From the NCBI RefSeq assembly GCF_039851975.1, contig NZ_CP156660.1, positions 2,113,035 through 2,177,034 on the forward strand: DNA of 64,000 bases, written 5' to 3'. This document shows, piece after piece, positions 44,877 through 54,477 of this stretch. The DNA is from Desulfoscipio sp. XC116. GTDB taxonomy: Bacteria; Bacillota; Desulfotomaculia; Desulfotomaculales; Desulfallaceae. The notes beneath the pieces are model-generated. The model had not been told where the DNA came from. It saw only the letters and a list, made by a program, of their open reading frames with translations, and did not search any database. A program made the position numbers and the translations under genes. Numbering within the stretch: the stretch's first letter is position 1; every line of letters begins with the position of its first letter.

Positions 44877-44921
44877 ATAAACAAAAAGGTTAAGAGATTT
44901 CGTTTAAATCTCTTAACCTTT
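44877..44921 (-). terminator. Terminator after recN
   Basis: AAAGGTTAAGAGATTT and AAATCTCTTAACCTTT form a perfect 16-bp stem with a 4-nt loop; on the minus strand TTTTTGTTTATAA follows. It lies 27 bp after the recN stop. The rest of the gap to spoIVB (44576-44876) is AT-rich and holds no gene that I can see. Confidence 0.85.
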
Positions 44922-44947
44922 CAACAAAATTTCAACTTTCAACATTT

Positions 44948-46651
44948 TCAACACCCGGCACCAATCTTTCGGCAGCGCAGCAAGTCGCGTACGTGGTTGG
45001 AAAGGGCTTGCGACTCCTGGTCACCGCCCAGCATGCGGCTCAGCTCTTGGATGCGCTCTTCTCCGGTCAAAGATGTAATTGATGTTACCGTTCTTTGTCC
45101 GTCGTCAGTTGATTTACTGATTAAATAATGTTTGGCCGCGTAAGCCGCTACGGCGGCTGCATGGGTTACACAGAGAATTTGCTTGGTCTGGCTTAACCGG
45201 TCCATTTTCTCTGCTACCGCCTGCAGTGTGCGCCCTCCGATACCGGCGTCTACTTCATCAAAAACCAAGGTGTTTATTTCATCAGCCGCGGCCAGTATTG
45301 ATTTAAGAGCCAGCATAACCCGGGACAATTCTCCGCCGGAGGCGCTTTTGGCCAACGGACGCAACGGTTCTCCCGGGTTGGGAGATATAAGAAATTCCAC
45401 TGCATTTTTTCCATGAGGTCCCGGATCGGTAGTGGAAACCTGTACCATGAACTGCACGCTGTTCATAGCCAAATCCCCGAGTTCCTGCTCGATAGCCCGC
45501 TCCAGACCGGCTGCTGCTTCTATCCTGCCCGTTTCAAGCTGTCCGGCCAGCGTGTAGTAATCCTCCTCACTTTTCTGCAGCAGATCGTCAATACCGACTG
45601 CGTCGTTCTCTAATGACAGTAATTCCTCCAACTCACCGGCAATCTGCTGCCTGTGAGCCAGTACATCAGCAATAGTCCGCCCATATTTCTTTTTTAACCG
45701 GTCAATCAAAGCCAATCTTTCTTCAATATAATTTAACTCATGCGGGTCGGCCTCCACGTTATCCCTGCAGGTAGCCAATTCCCGGGTAGTTTCTTCTACC
45801 AGGCACAGGGCGGAAAAAATATTATCCTGAGCGCTTTTCAATTCGGGCATGTACCGGCAAAGTTCATCAAGATTGTTTTTAGCCTCGCCCAACAGATCCA
45901 CGGCAGCAGGGCGGCGGTTGGAGCCGTTGTGTATATTCGTCAACACCTGCTCCGCCAGGAGCGATATTCTTTCGGCATTGGCCAAGACATCGCGCCGCCT
46001 GATCATTTCCTCTTCATTTTCATCGGCCAGACGGGCCGCATCTATTTCTTCCATCTGATACTTAATCATATCCACGCGCTGTTGTCTTTCCCTGAAACCG
46101 CCGGTTATTTTTTCCTTGAGCCTTTTGTTTCTGCGCCACTGCCGATAAGCCTGCCCGGTATCCTGCAATAAACTTAGCACTTGAGCGCCGCCAAATCTGT
46201 CCAACAGCTGCAGCTGCTTGTCCGCCGCCAGCAAAGATTGCTGTTCATGCTGTCCATGTATGTCCACTATTAGACCGGCGATTTCCCGGTAAATACCCAG
46301 GTTGACTATCCGTCCGTTTATGCGGCAGGGGTTGCGGCCCTGGCGATTTATTTCCCGACTTAAAATTATCATGTCGGGCTCGTACTCATCCGTATCCAGA
46401 CCGTCTTCCAATAAGCGTTTACGAACCCACGGCAGGCGATTAATGTCGAAGGCGACCTGAACCAGTGCCCGGTCCCGCCCGGTGCGTATTAATTCGGTTT
46501 GTGCCCGGCCACCCAGCGCAACTTGCAAAGCTTCGAGCACTATGGACTTACCCGCCCCGGTTTCACCGGTAAGCACATTAAGCCCCGGGCCAAACTCTAT
46601 TTCCGCATCATCAATTAATCCAAAATGCTTTATGTATAATGAAATCAGCAC
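44948..46651 (-). CDS. recN: DNA repair ATPase RecN
   Basis: SMC-like protein acting at DNA double-strand breaks. From the GTG at 46651 (8 nt after GGGAGG) it has 567 residues: Walker A (LTGETGAGKSIVLEAL), two coiled-coil arms (about 150-370), the ABC signature (KSASGGELSRVMLAL) and Walker B (TLVFDEVDAGIGG). The last residues (IGAGC) and the stop are encoded by a GGTGCCGGGTGTTGA repeat motif. Upstream it touches argR, as in Bacillus. Confidence 0.95.
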   Translation of the reverse strand: MLISLYIKHFGLIDDAEIEFGPGLNVLTGETGAGKSIVLEALQVALGGRAQTELIRTGRDRALVQVAFDINRLPWVRKRLLEDGLDTDEYEPDMIILSREINRQGRNPCRINGRIVNLGIYREIAGLIVDIHGQHEQQSLLAADKQLQLLDRFGGAQVLSLLQDTGQAYRQWRRNKRLKEKITGGFRERQQRVDMIKYQMEEIDAARLADENEEEMIRRRDVLANAERISLLAEQVLTNIHNGSNRRPAAVDLLGEAKNNLDELCRYMPELKSAQDNIFSALCLVEETTRELATCRDNVEADPHELNYIEERLALIDRLKKKYGRTIADVLAHRQQIAGELEELLSLENDAVGIDDLLQKSEEDYYTLAGQLETGRIEAAAGLERAIEQELGDLAMNSVQFMVQVSTTDPGPHGKNAVEFLISPNPGEPLRPLAKSASGGELSRVMLALKSILAAADEINTLVFDEVDAGIGGRTLQAVAEKMDRLSQTKQILCVTHAAAVAAYAAKHYLISKSTDDGQRTVTSITSLTGEERIQELSRMLGGDQESQALSNHVRDLLRCRKIGAGC

Positions 46652-46656
46652 ACCAT

Positions 46657-47112
46657 TCACCTCCCGGTGAGGGCAATAAATTTCTTTATGATGGCGTGGG
46701 TCATTTTTTTGGGCTTAATCACGATCAGTATGGTATCATCCCCGGCCACCGTACCGATTACCTCCGGCCAGCTTGCGTTATCAATAGTAGAAGCAACTCC
46801 CTGGGCCTCGCCCGGCAAAGTTTTGATGATAATCAGGTTTTCACTGTAATCCAAAGAAACCACCGAATCTCTGAAAAGTCTCTTCATTCTGTCTTCATTC
46901 CTGGGATTCATCGGTTCACCCGGCACTGTATAGCGTGATATGCCGGAGTTACCGGGCACCTTTATAAGACCCAATTCCTTGATATCCCTGGATACGGTGG
47001 CTTGAGTAACTAAAAACCCGGCATTTTGCAGCACGGCGACCAAGTCTTCCTGAGTGCTGATTTCCTTTTCTTTAATTAGCTCTAATATTTTTTTATGGCG
47101 CCAGGTTTTCAC
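46657..47112 (-). CDS. argR: Arginine repressor/regulator ArgR
   Basis: Arginine-dependent DNA-binding protein that represses arginine biosynthesis. The 151-residue product has the N-terminal winged helix ([29 protein letters not shown]) and a C-terminal hexamerisation/arginine-binding domain ([15 protein letters not shown] with GDDT). GTG start overlapping the mnmM stop (GTGA). Located between mnmM and recN as in Bacillus (ahrC). Confidence 0.96.
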   Translation of the reverse strand: MKTWRHKKILELIKEKEISTQEDLVAVLQNAGFLVTQATVSRDIKELGLIKVPGNSGISRYTVPGEPMNPRNEDRMKRLFRDSVVSLDYSENLIIIKTLPGEAQGVASTIDNASWPEVIGTVAGDDTILIVIKPKKMTHAIIKKFIALTGR

Positions 47113-47711
47113 TTTTCTTTTTTCACCCTTTCGATAAAGATTAAAAAAGGGGCCGATAGCGACCGATTGATAAATGTAACCTTAAGCACGCCAAAAAGAG
47201 AGGGATTAAGCTGCGCCGCCATTTCCTCCACAGCCCGGCTTTCTTCTCCGGCGCCAGGATGGCCCGTATACACTACCAGGCTGATTCTCCCGCCCGGCTT
47301 TAGCAGATCCAGCGCGATTTGCAATGCCTTAACGGTAGTAGACGGCCCGGTTATACTATTATGATCGCCGCCGGGTAAATAGCCTAAATTAAATGTGCAG
47401 GCATCCACCGGGGAATCAATATGTAGATTCATGTTTTCATGCCCGTCATGAATTAGTTTTACGTTGTTTTCCAAGCCAAATTGTTTTAAACGCCGGGCTG
47501 TAATGTCGAGAGCCGCTTGCTGAATATCAAAGGCATAAACCCGGCCGCTTTCCCCCACTATATTTGCTAAAAAAAGAGTATCATAGCCATTGCCCGCTGT
47601 GGCGTCCACCGCCACACAGCCTTTATGCAGTACCTCACCCACAAACTGTTGCGCTAAAAGCACGGCATTTCCCCGTACACCGGCAAAGTTAACGGGCCGT
47701 TTGTTATACAT
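47109..47711 (-). CDS. mnmM: tRNA methyltransferase of the YtqB/MnmM family
   Basis: A 200-residue class I SAM-dependent methyltransferase. SAM motif I is [17 protein letters not shown] and a later acidic motif is [32 protein letters not shown] is characteristic of the YtqB family. B. subtilis YtqB has been identified as MnmM, which methylates the wobble uridine aminomethyl group of tRNA. It overlaps nadK upstream and argR downstream. Confidence 0.87.
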   Translation of the reverse strand: MYNKRPVNFAGVRGNAVLLAQQFVGEVLHKGCVAVDATAGNGYDTLFLANIVGESGRVYAFDIQQAALDITARRLKQFGLENNVKLIHDGHENMNLHIDSPVDACTFNLGYLPGGDHNSITGPSTTVKALQIALDLLKPGGRISLVVYTGHPGAGEESRAVEEMAAQLNPSLFGVLKVTFINRSLSAPFLIFIERVKKEK

Positions 47712-48570
47712 TGGCCCCGTCTCCCTCTGTTAATTTTTCCTTTAAAATATCAAAAAATGTTCGATTGTTTAGTTTGATAAATTTAGCCCGGTGCATGGCT
47801 TTGCGTACATTTACCACATCCCCGCATTTTAGGCCCATACCATGCTGACCATCCATAGTCAGCATTACTTCTCCCTGCTTGGAACGCAAAGTCACCTGCA
47901 CCTCACTATCCGCGGCTATAACCAGCGGCCTGGCCCATAAAGCATGCGGACATATGGGGGTCACCAGCATTAGCTCTAATTTAGGCACCACCAACGGCCC
48001 ACCGGCTGAAAGCGAGTATGCCGTTGACCCGGTAGGGGTAGAGATAATTACCCCATCTGCGTGATATGTATTAAACAGCTGCCCGTCCACCATAGTATCA
48101 AAAACAATCATACGGGCGAAAGCCCCTTTGGCAATTACAGCGTCGTTTAAGCCATTTACAGGCTCATAAGTATGCCCGTCCCGCACAACGCCGGCCTGCA
48201 GCATCATTCGCTCCTCAATTATATACCTTCCGGCCAGCAAGCACTCCATAGCCTCATACAGCCTGGGTGTATCCACCTCGGTAAGAAACCCCATGTGCCC
48301 CAAGTTAACGCCAAATACCGGTACACTTACGGGAGCCGCCAGCCTGGCGCTGCTTAACAGTGTGCCATCCCCCCCCAGCACTACCAAACACTCGACACGC
48401 CGCACCAATTCAGCCCGGGTACAGCCAACCGGGGGTCTGTCAACTCGCCCGGCGGTTTCATCATCCAGTTGTAAAGCAACCCCCCTGCAAGCCAGCCAGG
48501 CATCAATATCGTTAACCAAGCGTATTATTTTTTCTCTTGCTAAATTAGAAAGCAAGCCAATGGTGTTCAA
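47704..48570 (-). CDS. nadK: NAD kinase
   Basis: Phosphorylates NAD to NADP. The 288-residue product has the GGDGTLLSSAR motif, the NE/D-like segment EPVNGLNDAVI and the second conserved stretch DGVIISTPTGSTAYSLSAGGP. TTG start within the end of tlyA (CATTGA), indicating coupling. Confidence 0.96.
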   Translation of the reverse strand: MNTIGLLSNLAREKIIRLVNDIDAWLACRGVALQLDDETAGRVDRPPVGCTRAELVRRVECLVVLGGDGTLLSSARLAAPVSVPVFGVNLGHMGFLTEVDTPRLYEAMECLLAGRYIIEERMMLQAGVVRDGHTYEPVNGLNDAVIAKGAFARMIVFDTMVDGQLFNTYHADGVIISTPTGSTAYSLSAGGPLVVPKLELMLVTPICPHALWARPLVIAADSEVQVTLRSKQGEVMLTMDGQHGMGLKCGDVVNVRKAMHRAKFIKLNNRTFFDILKEKLTEGDGANV

Positions 48571-49388
48571 TGTTCCGTTCCTCCGGATAAATTACGGTGC
48601 GCCTCGGATACCGCCCGGTCAATTAACACAGATAACCCGTCTGCATTATGGGCGGGTTTTTTAAAATACAGCAAATATTCAATATTGCCCTCCGGTCCCT
48701 TGACCGGTGAATAATCAACGCCCAGCACCGCCATACCTAAACACGTGACATTATGTACAATATTATGCAGCACTTCCCGGTGCACTGCCGGATCCTTAAC
48801 AACACCTTTCTTGCCCACCGCTTTGCGGCCGGCCTCAAATTGCGGCTTAACTAAAGCCACACCTTCATAACTGTTCAGCAGGTAATCTACCCGGGGCAGC
48901 ACCAGCGCCAGTGAAATAAAGGCAACATCAATGGTGAGCAGGTCCGGCACACCAACTGTGAACACGTCGTCCTCCATATACCGGATATTGGTACGTTCCA
49001 GCACTTGCACGCGGGGATCGGAACGCAGTGACCAGGCTATCTGGCCATAGCCTACATCCACCGCGTATACCGCAGCGGCACCGTTTTGCAGAGCACAATC
49101 GGTGAATCCCCCGGTGGACGCGCCAATATCCAAAACTACTCTACCCCGCATATCAATGGGAAAAACTTGCAGTGCCCGGGCCAGTTTGTAGCCGCCCCGG
49201 CTGACATAAGGCATTTTTTGCTTAATAGTTATATCCTCTTTGCCGGCCTGCACCTTTTGCCCCGGCTTATCGACAATTGCACCGTTAACCGTAACATCTC
49301 CGGCCATCAGAGCGGCTCTGGCTTTTTCCCTGCTATCAAAATAGCCTGTTTCCACGAGCAGTACGTCTATCCTTTTCTTCTCCGCCAC
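48567..49388 (-). CDS. tlyA: TlyA-family rRNA methyltransferase
   Basis: 2'-O-methyltransferase-type protein of the TlyA/YqxC family. With the GTG at 49388 (11 nt after GGAGG, which lies in the dxs end) it has 273 residues. An S4 domain (RIDVLLVETGYFDSREKARAAL) precedes an FtsJ-like SAM domain: VVLDIGASTGGFTDCAL, AVDVGYGQIAWSL and VKPQFEAGRKAVGKKG. Placed just downstream of dxs as in Bacillus. Confidence 0.94.
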   Translation of the reverse strand: MAEKKRIDVLLVETGYFDSREKARAALMAGDVTVNGAIVDKPGQKVQAGKEDITIKQKMPYVSRGGYKLARALQVFPIDMRGRVVLDIGASTGGFTDCALQNGAAAVYAVDVGYGQIAWSLRSDPRVQVLERTNIRYMEDDVFTVGVPDLLTIDVAFISLALVLPRVDYLLNSYEGVALVKPQFEAGRKAVGKKGVVKDPAVHREVLHNIVHNVTCLGMAVLGVDYSPVKGPEGNIEYLLYFKKPAHNADGLSVLIDRAVSEAHRNLSGGTEH

Positions 49389-49392
49389 TTTT

Positions 49393-51312
49393 TCACGCGC
49401 CTCCGCCCAAGCCAATTATCTTCCTGCCCCTGGCTTTGCGGGAACCAATCATTTGCATGGCCAGATTAACTATGCTTTCCGGTGTTAGCCCGTATTTTTT
49501 CCGCAAAAACGACTGACTGCCGTGTTCTACGAATATATCCCCGATACCCAAACATTTAACCTGTGTACCGGACATATCTTTGGCCGCAAGTAATTCCAAT
49601 ACGGCCGAGCCAAAACCGCCCGCCAGTATATTTTCCTCTACCGTAATCAAACGGCCGGTAATTGCGGCCCACCGAATGATACATTCCTTGTCCAGTGGTT
49701 TAATAAATCTGGCGTTGATCACGGCAGCCAGCACGCCCCGCTCTTTTAACACAGCCGCCGCGCGGCGAGCCACCGGCACCATATTGCCCACAGCCAGCAA
49801 AGTGATATCTTTACCTTCGACAAGCACCTCGGCCCGACCCACGGGTATAGCCCGGCTGTGCAAATCAAGAGCTACCCCCAAACCGGTGCCCCGGGGATAG
49901 CGCAGCGCACACGGGCCGTTTAATTGCAATGCGGTATGCAGCATGTGCTGCAGCTCGTTTTCATCGGACGGCGCCATAACAGTCATATTGGGAATGCCGC
50001 GTAAATATGAAACGTCAAACAAACCATGGTGGGTGGGACCGTCATCACCTACAATACCGCCGCGGTCCACGGCAAACACCACCGGCAGCTTTTGCAGACA
50101 CACATCATGGATAATCTGGTCATAAGCCCGCTGTAAAAATGTAGAATAAATTGCCACCACGGGTTTTAATCCCTCGCTGGCCAAGCCGGCGGCCAGAGTT
50201 ACCGCATGCTGCTCGGCAATACCTACATCAAAAAACCTGCCGGGAAATCTTTGTGCGAACTTGCCAAGACCGGTGCCACTGCACATGGCAGCGGAGATAC
50301 CGACTACAGCGGGGTCCTGTTCAGCCAGATCAACCAGTGTACGGCCAAAAATTTCCGTATACGTACTGATATCACTTTTTTTTAAACAGTTGCCGGAGCT
50401 GATATCAAAAGGCCCAATGCCATGAAATTTATCCGCCTTTTCCACCGCAGGCGCGTATCCGCGCCCCTTTTCCGTGACCACGTGCACCAGTACCGGGCCA
50501 CCCAGCCCTTTAGCTTGTTCAAAGGTGTTCAGCATGGAGGAAATATTGTGTCCGTCTATAGGTCCCAGGTATGTGAAACCCATTTCTTCAAAAAGCATAC
50601 CCGGCACCACCAGGTATTTAAAGCTGTCCTTAAGCCGTTCAGCTACTTTTACTACCCTGGAGCCAATGGACGGTATACGGCGCAGTAATTGTTCAATTTC
50701 ATCCTTACTGCGGGAATACTTGGGATCGGTACGCATACGATTCAGATAACCCGACATGGCCCCCACATTAGCTGATATACTCATTTTATTATCGTTAAGC
50801 ACTACAATCAGATCTTTTTTCAGGTGCCCGGCGTGATTGAGCGCCTCAAAGGCCATTCCTCCGGTCATTGACCCATCGCCGATCACCGCTACCACGGCGT
50901 GCCGGTCGCCCTTTAAGTCCCTGGCCAACGCCATACCCAGGGCCGCTGATATGGATGTGCTGCTGTGACCTGTGCCGAAAGCATCGTGTTTACTTTCATC
51001 CGGACGGGGAAATCCACTCAGCCCGCCGAAGCAGCGCAGGGTACTGAATTGTTCCCGCCGACCGGTTATTAATTTATGCACATAGCACTGGTGGCCCACA
51101 TCCCAGATGATTTTATCACGAGGCGTGTGAAAGGTACGGTGCAGTGCCAAAGTCAGCTCCACTACCCCCAAGTTGGGAGCCAGATGCCCACCGTTTTTAG
51201 CTACGGTAGCAATAATTTCTTCTCTGATTTCCCCGGCCAGCTCTTCCAGCTGGGTGGCAGCGAGAGCCCGCACATCACAGGGGGAATTTATTTTATCCAG
51301 ATACCTGCCCAA
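49393..51312 (-). CDS. dxs: 1-Deoxy-D-xylulose-5-phosphate synthase
   Basis: First enzyme of the MEP isoprenoid pathway; TPP-dependent. The 639-residue product has VWDVGHQ-like [15 protein letters not shown], the TPP motif [19 protein letters not shown] ... NDNKMSIS, and [18 protein letters not shown] in the pyrimidine domain. TTG start after GAGGTG. It shares the locus with ispA, whose product uses the isoprenoid units it supplies. Confidence 0.97.
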   Translation of the reverse strand: MGRYLDKINSPCDVRALAATQLEELAGEIREEIIATVAKNGGHLAPNLGVVELTLALHRTFHTPRDKIIWDVGHQCYVHKLITGRREQFSTLRCFGGLSGFPRPDESKHDAFGTGHSSTSISAALGMALARDLKGDRHAVVAVIGDGSMTGGMAFEALNHAGHLKKDLIVVLNDNKMSISANVGAMSGYLNRMRTDPKYSRSKDEIEQLLRRIPSIGSRVVKVAERLKDSFKYLVVPGMLFEEMGFTYLGPIDGHNISSMLNTFEQAKGLGGPVLVHVVTEKGRGYAPAVEKADKFHGIGPFDISSGNCLKKSDISTYTEIFGRTLVDLAEQDPAVVGISAAMCSGTGLGKFAQRFPGRFFDVGIAEQHAVTLAAGLASEGLKPVVAIYSTFLQRAYDQIIHDVCLQKLPVVFAVDRGGIVGDDGPTHHGLFDVSYLRGIPNMTVMAPSDENELQHMLHTALQLNGPCALRYPRGTGLGVALDLHSRAIPVGRAEVLVEGKDITLLAVGNMVPVARRAAAVLKERGVLAAVINARFIKPLDKECIIRWAAITGRLITVEENILAGGFGSAVLELLAAKDMSGTQVKCLGIGDIFVEHGSQSFLRKKYGLTPESIVNLAMQMIGSRKARGRKIIGLGGGA

Positions 51313-51355
51313 GGTTTCACCTCATCCTGTTGTCAGGTTTGTTTCAGGAGTTGAT

Positions 51356-51922
51356 TTATTTTTTCACTAATCCTATACCCGTTATACTACTGAAAGCAGC
51401 TATAATCCTGCCTGCAAAAAAAATTACCCCGTTGGAATTGCTTAAGGCGATTTTTTTACCGTAAGCCTTACCCCCCACGGTAAAGGCAGCAATTAGTGCC
51501 GTTATCATCATATTCAATACAAATCGATTAAGATCCTCCCGAAGAGTCATAATTTGCAATGCCAGGGCAATACCCAGCGCACCGCTGACCGTACCTGCTA
51601 TATCACCTATTACATCGTTTGCTATATTAGCCACCCGATCGGCATTGCGAATCAAAAACACACCTTCACGAGCCCCGACAACTTTCTTTGACGCCTTGGC
51701 ATGAAAGGGAGCCTCATCCGCCGCAGCCACCGAGGTACCGATAACATCCGCAGCAATACCAAATAATATAATGAAAATCAACAGGAAGAACGAAAAAGCC
51801 GGGCTATCCAAAGTTTCGGATAAAAACTGTGATAATAAAAAGAAAAACGCGGCAAAGGTAAAAGAAATAAAACCGATAAATACAACAAACTTGCCGGAAA
51901 CCGTAGACTTGTTATTCTTCAA
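51356..51922 (-). CDS. oapA: OLE RNA-associated membrane protein OapA
   Basis: A 188-residue membrane protein (TTG start at 51922, eight nt after GGAG) with about four helices. It contains FGIAADVIGTSVAAADEAPFH and NDVIGDIAGTVSGALG, with Asp spaced as in the conserved D-xxx-D motif of OapA; automated annotation often calls this family CorB-like. In other Firmicutes OapA binds OLE RNA and brings it to the membrane, with roles in tolerance of alcohol, cold and metal stress. Identification rests on size, topology and position directly after the OLE RNA and before dxs. Confidence 0.85.
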   Translation of the reverse strand: MKNNKSTVSGKFVVFIGFISFTFAAFFFLLSQFLSETLDSPAFSFFLLIFIILFGIAADVIGTSVAAADEAPFHAKASKKVVGAREGVFLIRNADRVANIANDVIGDIAGTVSGALGIALALQIMTLREDLNRFVLNMMITALIAAFTVGGKAYGKKIALSNSNGVIFFAGRIIAAFSSITGIGLVKK

Positions 51923-52142
51923 ACTTTTCACTCCGTAAACAAATTCTTAATTCAGGTTGGTTTTTCACTCTCCGGACATATGAACCCTTAATTAGGGACA
52001 TTCATTCCAAAAAAGGTGTGTTTGCCAATTCGCTGAATTAGAAGTTGTTATCCAGTAGCTTAGCGCCGCTTATCTCCCGATTAAACAGTGAAAGTATTGG
52101 CGACGGTTAGCTGTTGGAATGTATGACAGCCTAATATATGAA

Positions 52143-52172
52143 GGTGTCCCGGTCTTTTTAAACCCGGGCACC
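52143..52172 (-). terminator. GC-rich hairpin at the 3' end of OLE RNA
   Basis: GGTGCCCGG pairs with CCGGGACACC around an A-rich loop, 14 nt beyond the 3' arm of the long-range OLE stem. No T-run follows, so it may be a 3' structural element or a processing/pausing signal rather than a full terminator; oapA could still be read from the same transcript. Confidence 0.5.
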
Positions 52173-52185
52173 GATTTATGTATAC

Positions 52186-52796
52186 GAACAAGTGACGACC
52201 GCACGGGTAAATGTTGTGGCTTAGGTCCAGCAGGTTTTCCCAACTTCGTACCGGCTGTCACCATACCGGCGGTTTCCCATTAAACGAAATTCCGAAAAGT
52301 TTTCATTTCGGGGCTGGATTACCACTTAGTCCACACTGCAATCCCCGTACCGTCCCGATGCATCGGACAGCCTAGGAGTTTTCCTCAACAGGAGTACCTT
52401 TTCCTAGCCTCTTTTGCAATGACGGTTTAAACTCACGGCACATTACGTATGGGCCCATATGCAATGTCCCGCTTAAAAGGCCTCCACCGGCACCACTCAA
52501 GGCAGGCTACGCTGCACGCAGCTTTCCCCACGTGCAGGTTTACTCCCAAGCCATAGCGGCTGCTGTTGGCAAACCGCCACGCACTTGGGTCTCCACGGGG
52601 GCAGGGTCAACGCCCACATGCCATTGCGGGTCGCCCCGCCCCCTTAACTCCCAGTACCAACCCCCAACTGGGCGTCGGCAGCCAGCACCAGGAACTTCAT
52701 CGATGTGCCCTTGACGGATTTTTAGGCCCGCCTTCAAAAAAGGGTTCCCGACTAGGATACTGCATCACTTGTTCAATAATAATAAAGCTCTTTCAG
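52186..52796 (-). ncRNA. ole: OLE RNA (ornate large extremophilic RNA)
   Basis: The gap between ispA and oapA-dxs, about 950 bp, is G/C-rich, poor in believable frames and highly structured. GAACAAGTGA near the 5' end (52765-52774) pairs perfectly with TCACTTGTTC (52186-52195), closing a 589-nt domain. Inside are strong local helices such as the near-palindrome around ATGGGCCCAT (52448-52457), CTAGGA/TCCTAG (52371-52410 region) and GTCCGATGCATCGGGAC. Length (about 610 nt), strand and location between ispA and oapA are those of OLE RNA in other anaerobic and extremophilic Firmicutes. It forms a membrane-bound RNP with OapA. Confidence 0.88.
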
Positions 52797-52802
52797 TGAA
52801 TA

Positions 52803-52832
52803 ATTATAACATGATGCTAACCGGAGCGACAA
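52803..52832 (-). promoter_or_regulatory. Predicted promoter of OLE RNA
   Basis: Minus strand TTGTCG (52827-52832), 18-nt spacer, perfect TATAAT (52803-52808). Transcription would begin about 52796, some 22 nt before the 5' arm of the closing stem. It implies transcription of OLE independent of the ispA operon. Confidence 0.65.
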
Positions 52833-52879
52833 ACACCTATTCCCGCCGTCCGGCATAAATTTTGCACCGATGTCTATAT

Positions 52880-53011
52880 TTAATGACCCCGCGCTGAGTC
52901 GCGTTCGTCAATGCCCCTGTTTAGAATAGTTATCCATATCCCCAGGTACAATACCACAGCGAGAATGACTTTCAGGAAAGCTTCCGTCGCCTTGATGGGT
53001 GCGGCTATCAA
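52880..53011 (-). CDS. Possible 43-residue single-helix membrane peptide
   Basis: A TTG that overlaps the ispA stop (TTGA) opens a frame (M)IAAPIKATEAFLKVILAV ... ITILNRGIDERDSARGH. The middle is a clear membrane helix (FLKVILAVVLYLGIWITIL) and the tail is charged, as in real small membrane proteins. The stop overlap suggests translational coupling to ispA. It ends 48 bp before the OLE promoter. There is no strong Shine-Dalgarno, so it stays a candidate; no family recognised. Confidence 0.45.
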   Translation of the reverse strand: MIAAPIKATEAFLKVILAVVLYLGIWITILNRGIDERDSARGH

Positions 53012-53898
53012 TGTTCTCTATGCAACACAAATCGGACCAGCTCGCGCAAAAAATCAGCTTCGGCACCAAAAGAGGCCAATACGGCGATAGCCTGCTCCGC
53101 CGCCTGCCGAGCCTTGGTTCTGGCTGTCGCCATACCGTACAACGCCGGATATGTAGCCTTTTGGTTATTGGTGTCACTGCCTACAGGCTTGCCCAGCTTT
53201 TGCTCGTCCCCTTCAATATCCAGTATATCGTCAATAATTTGAAAAGCCAGCCCCAGTTTTTCGGCATAAACAGTGAGATCATTCAGCTGCTCGGGGCCGG
53301 CTCCGGATAATATAGCTCCGGCCCGCACCGATGCCCTGTACAATGCACCTGTCTTACGGGTATGAATGTACTCCAAGGTTTGCTTATCGATCAACTTACC
53401 GGTAGATAGTATGTCCATTACCTGACCACCGATTAGACCGGATGTGCCGGCCGCCTCAGCCACTTCGGCAATTACCTGTACCACCTCACCCGTACTAAAA
53501 GGCCCGGTCCTGGTTAGCCCGGCCAAAAGCCCGAAAGCCGAGGTCAGCAGCGCATCACCCACCAGCACGGCTATGGCTTCACCATACACCTTATGATTGG
53601 TGGGCTTGCCCCGGCGCAAATCATCATTATCCATGGCCGGCAGATCATCATGCACCAACGAATACGTATGCAGCAGTTCTATCGCACAAGCAGCGGGCAG
53701 CATAGTTTTTTCATTGCCACCTACAGCCCGGGCCCCAGCCAGCACCAAGGCCGGCCTAAGCCGCTTGCCGCCGACAAAAACGCTGTAGCGCATAGCCTCG
53801 TGAATCACGGAGGGGTAACTGCCGGCCGGCGGCAGATAGTCATTAAGAGCCTTGTCCACAATACCCGCCTGCCTGGCCAATTCCTCTTTGAAACCCAT
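53008..53898 (-). CDS. ispA: Geranyltranstransferase (farnesyl diphosphate synthase)
   Basis: Makes geranyl and farnesyl diphosphate from IPP and DMAPP. The 296-residue product has the first Asp-rich motif HDDLPAMDNDDLRRGKPTNH and the second QIIDDILDIEGDE, plus GGKRLRPAL. GGAG precedes the ATG. Its start is 2 bp after xseB. The OLE RNA lies directly downstream. Confidence 0.97.
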   Translation of the reverse strand: MGFKEELARQAGIVDKALNDYLPPAGSYPSVIHEAMRYSVFVGGKRLRPALVLAGARAVGGNEKTMLPAACAIELLHTYSLVHDDLPAMDNDDLRRGKPTNHKVYGEAIAVLVGDALLTSAFGLLAGLTRTGPFSTGEVVQVIAEVAEAAGTSGLIGGQVMDILSTGKLIDKQTLEYIHTRKTGALYRASVRAGAILSGAGPEQLNDLTVYAEKLGLAFQIIDDILDIEGDEQKLGKPVGSDTNNQKATYPALYGMATARTKARQAAEQAIAVLASFGAEADFLRELVRFVLHREH

Positions 53899-53900
53899 AT

Positions 53901-54128
53901 TTATAGCTCCTCTTCTCTGATAACAGCTTGACCGTTATCATCCTCCATCAATATGCTAATTTGCTTTTCAGCCTGTTCCAAATGTTTACTGCACTGTTTG
54001 GTAAGTTTAATACCCTCGGCAAACAGCTCCAACGACTCCTCAAGCGATAGATTGCCCTCTTCCAAACGATTGACCAAAACTTCCAAACGAGCCAGCGCAT
54101 CTTCAAAAGTAAAAGCATTCTTATTCAT
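53901..54128 (-). CDS. xseB: Exodeoxyribonuclease VII small subunit
   Basis: Small helical subunit of exonuclease VII. The 75-residue protein [20 protein letters not shown] ... [20 protein letters not shown] is typical. The large subunit gene xseA, usually adjacent, is 2.7 kb upstream: folD, fchA and a plus-strand toxin-antitoxin module lie between them. Confidence 0.95.
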   Translation of the reverse strand: MNKNAFTFEDALARLEVLVNRLEEGNLSLEESLELFAEGIKLTKQCSKHLEQAEKQISILMEDDNGQAVIREEEL

Positions 54129-54477
54129 TATTACCCAATAACCCCCAATTTACTGGATTAACAATTGTCTTTAAATTATATATTAATTAGCCGGCATAAA
54201 CCATAGTTTTAAGCATATCTCAGCAAAGAAGCAATAGCAGTGCAAAAAAGAAGTATTGATAATGTAAAAGATAAACAAAAATCCGCTTAGTTGGTTATCA
54301 CAGTGGCTCACTCCGTTCTTTGATTTTGTCATAAAAGGCAGCAGAACACTTCTCTAAGGCAGTTTCAATGCATCGCAATAAAAATTTTTGAAGATGTATT
54401 GCTATTGTACGCACAACTATGCATAATATAAACAGGAAGTTTTTTGACGCATGATATGCGAAAGGAGCAATGTCATT
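54129..54477. other. AT-rich intergenic region before the toxin-antitoxin module
   Basis: No gene is visible. It must contain the promoters of xseB-ispA (minus) and of the antitoxin gene (plus). For the latter, TAATATAAA at 54424-54432 is a plausible -10 region, inside the imperfect palindrome GTACGCACAACTATGC that might be an operator. Confidence 0.35.

Noticed and set aside
52532-52799. Short frames on both strands across the OLE RNA
   Set aside because: They are Pro/Arg/Gly-rich products of a GC-rich structured RNA, with no ribosome-binding site.
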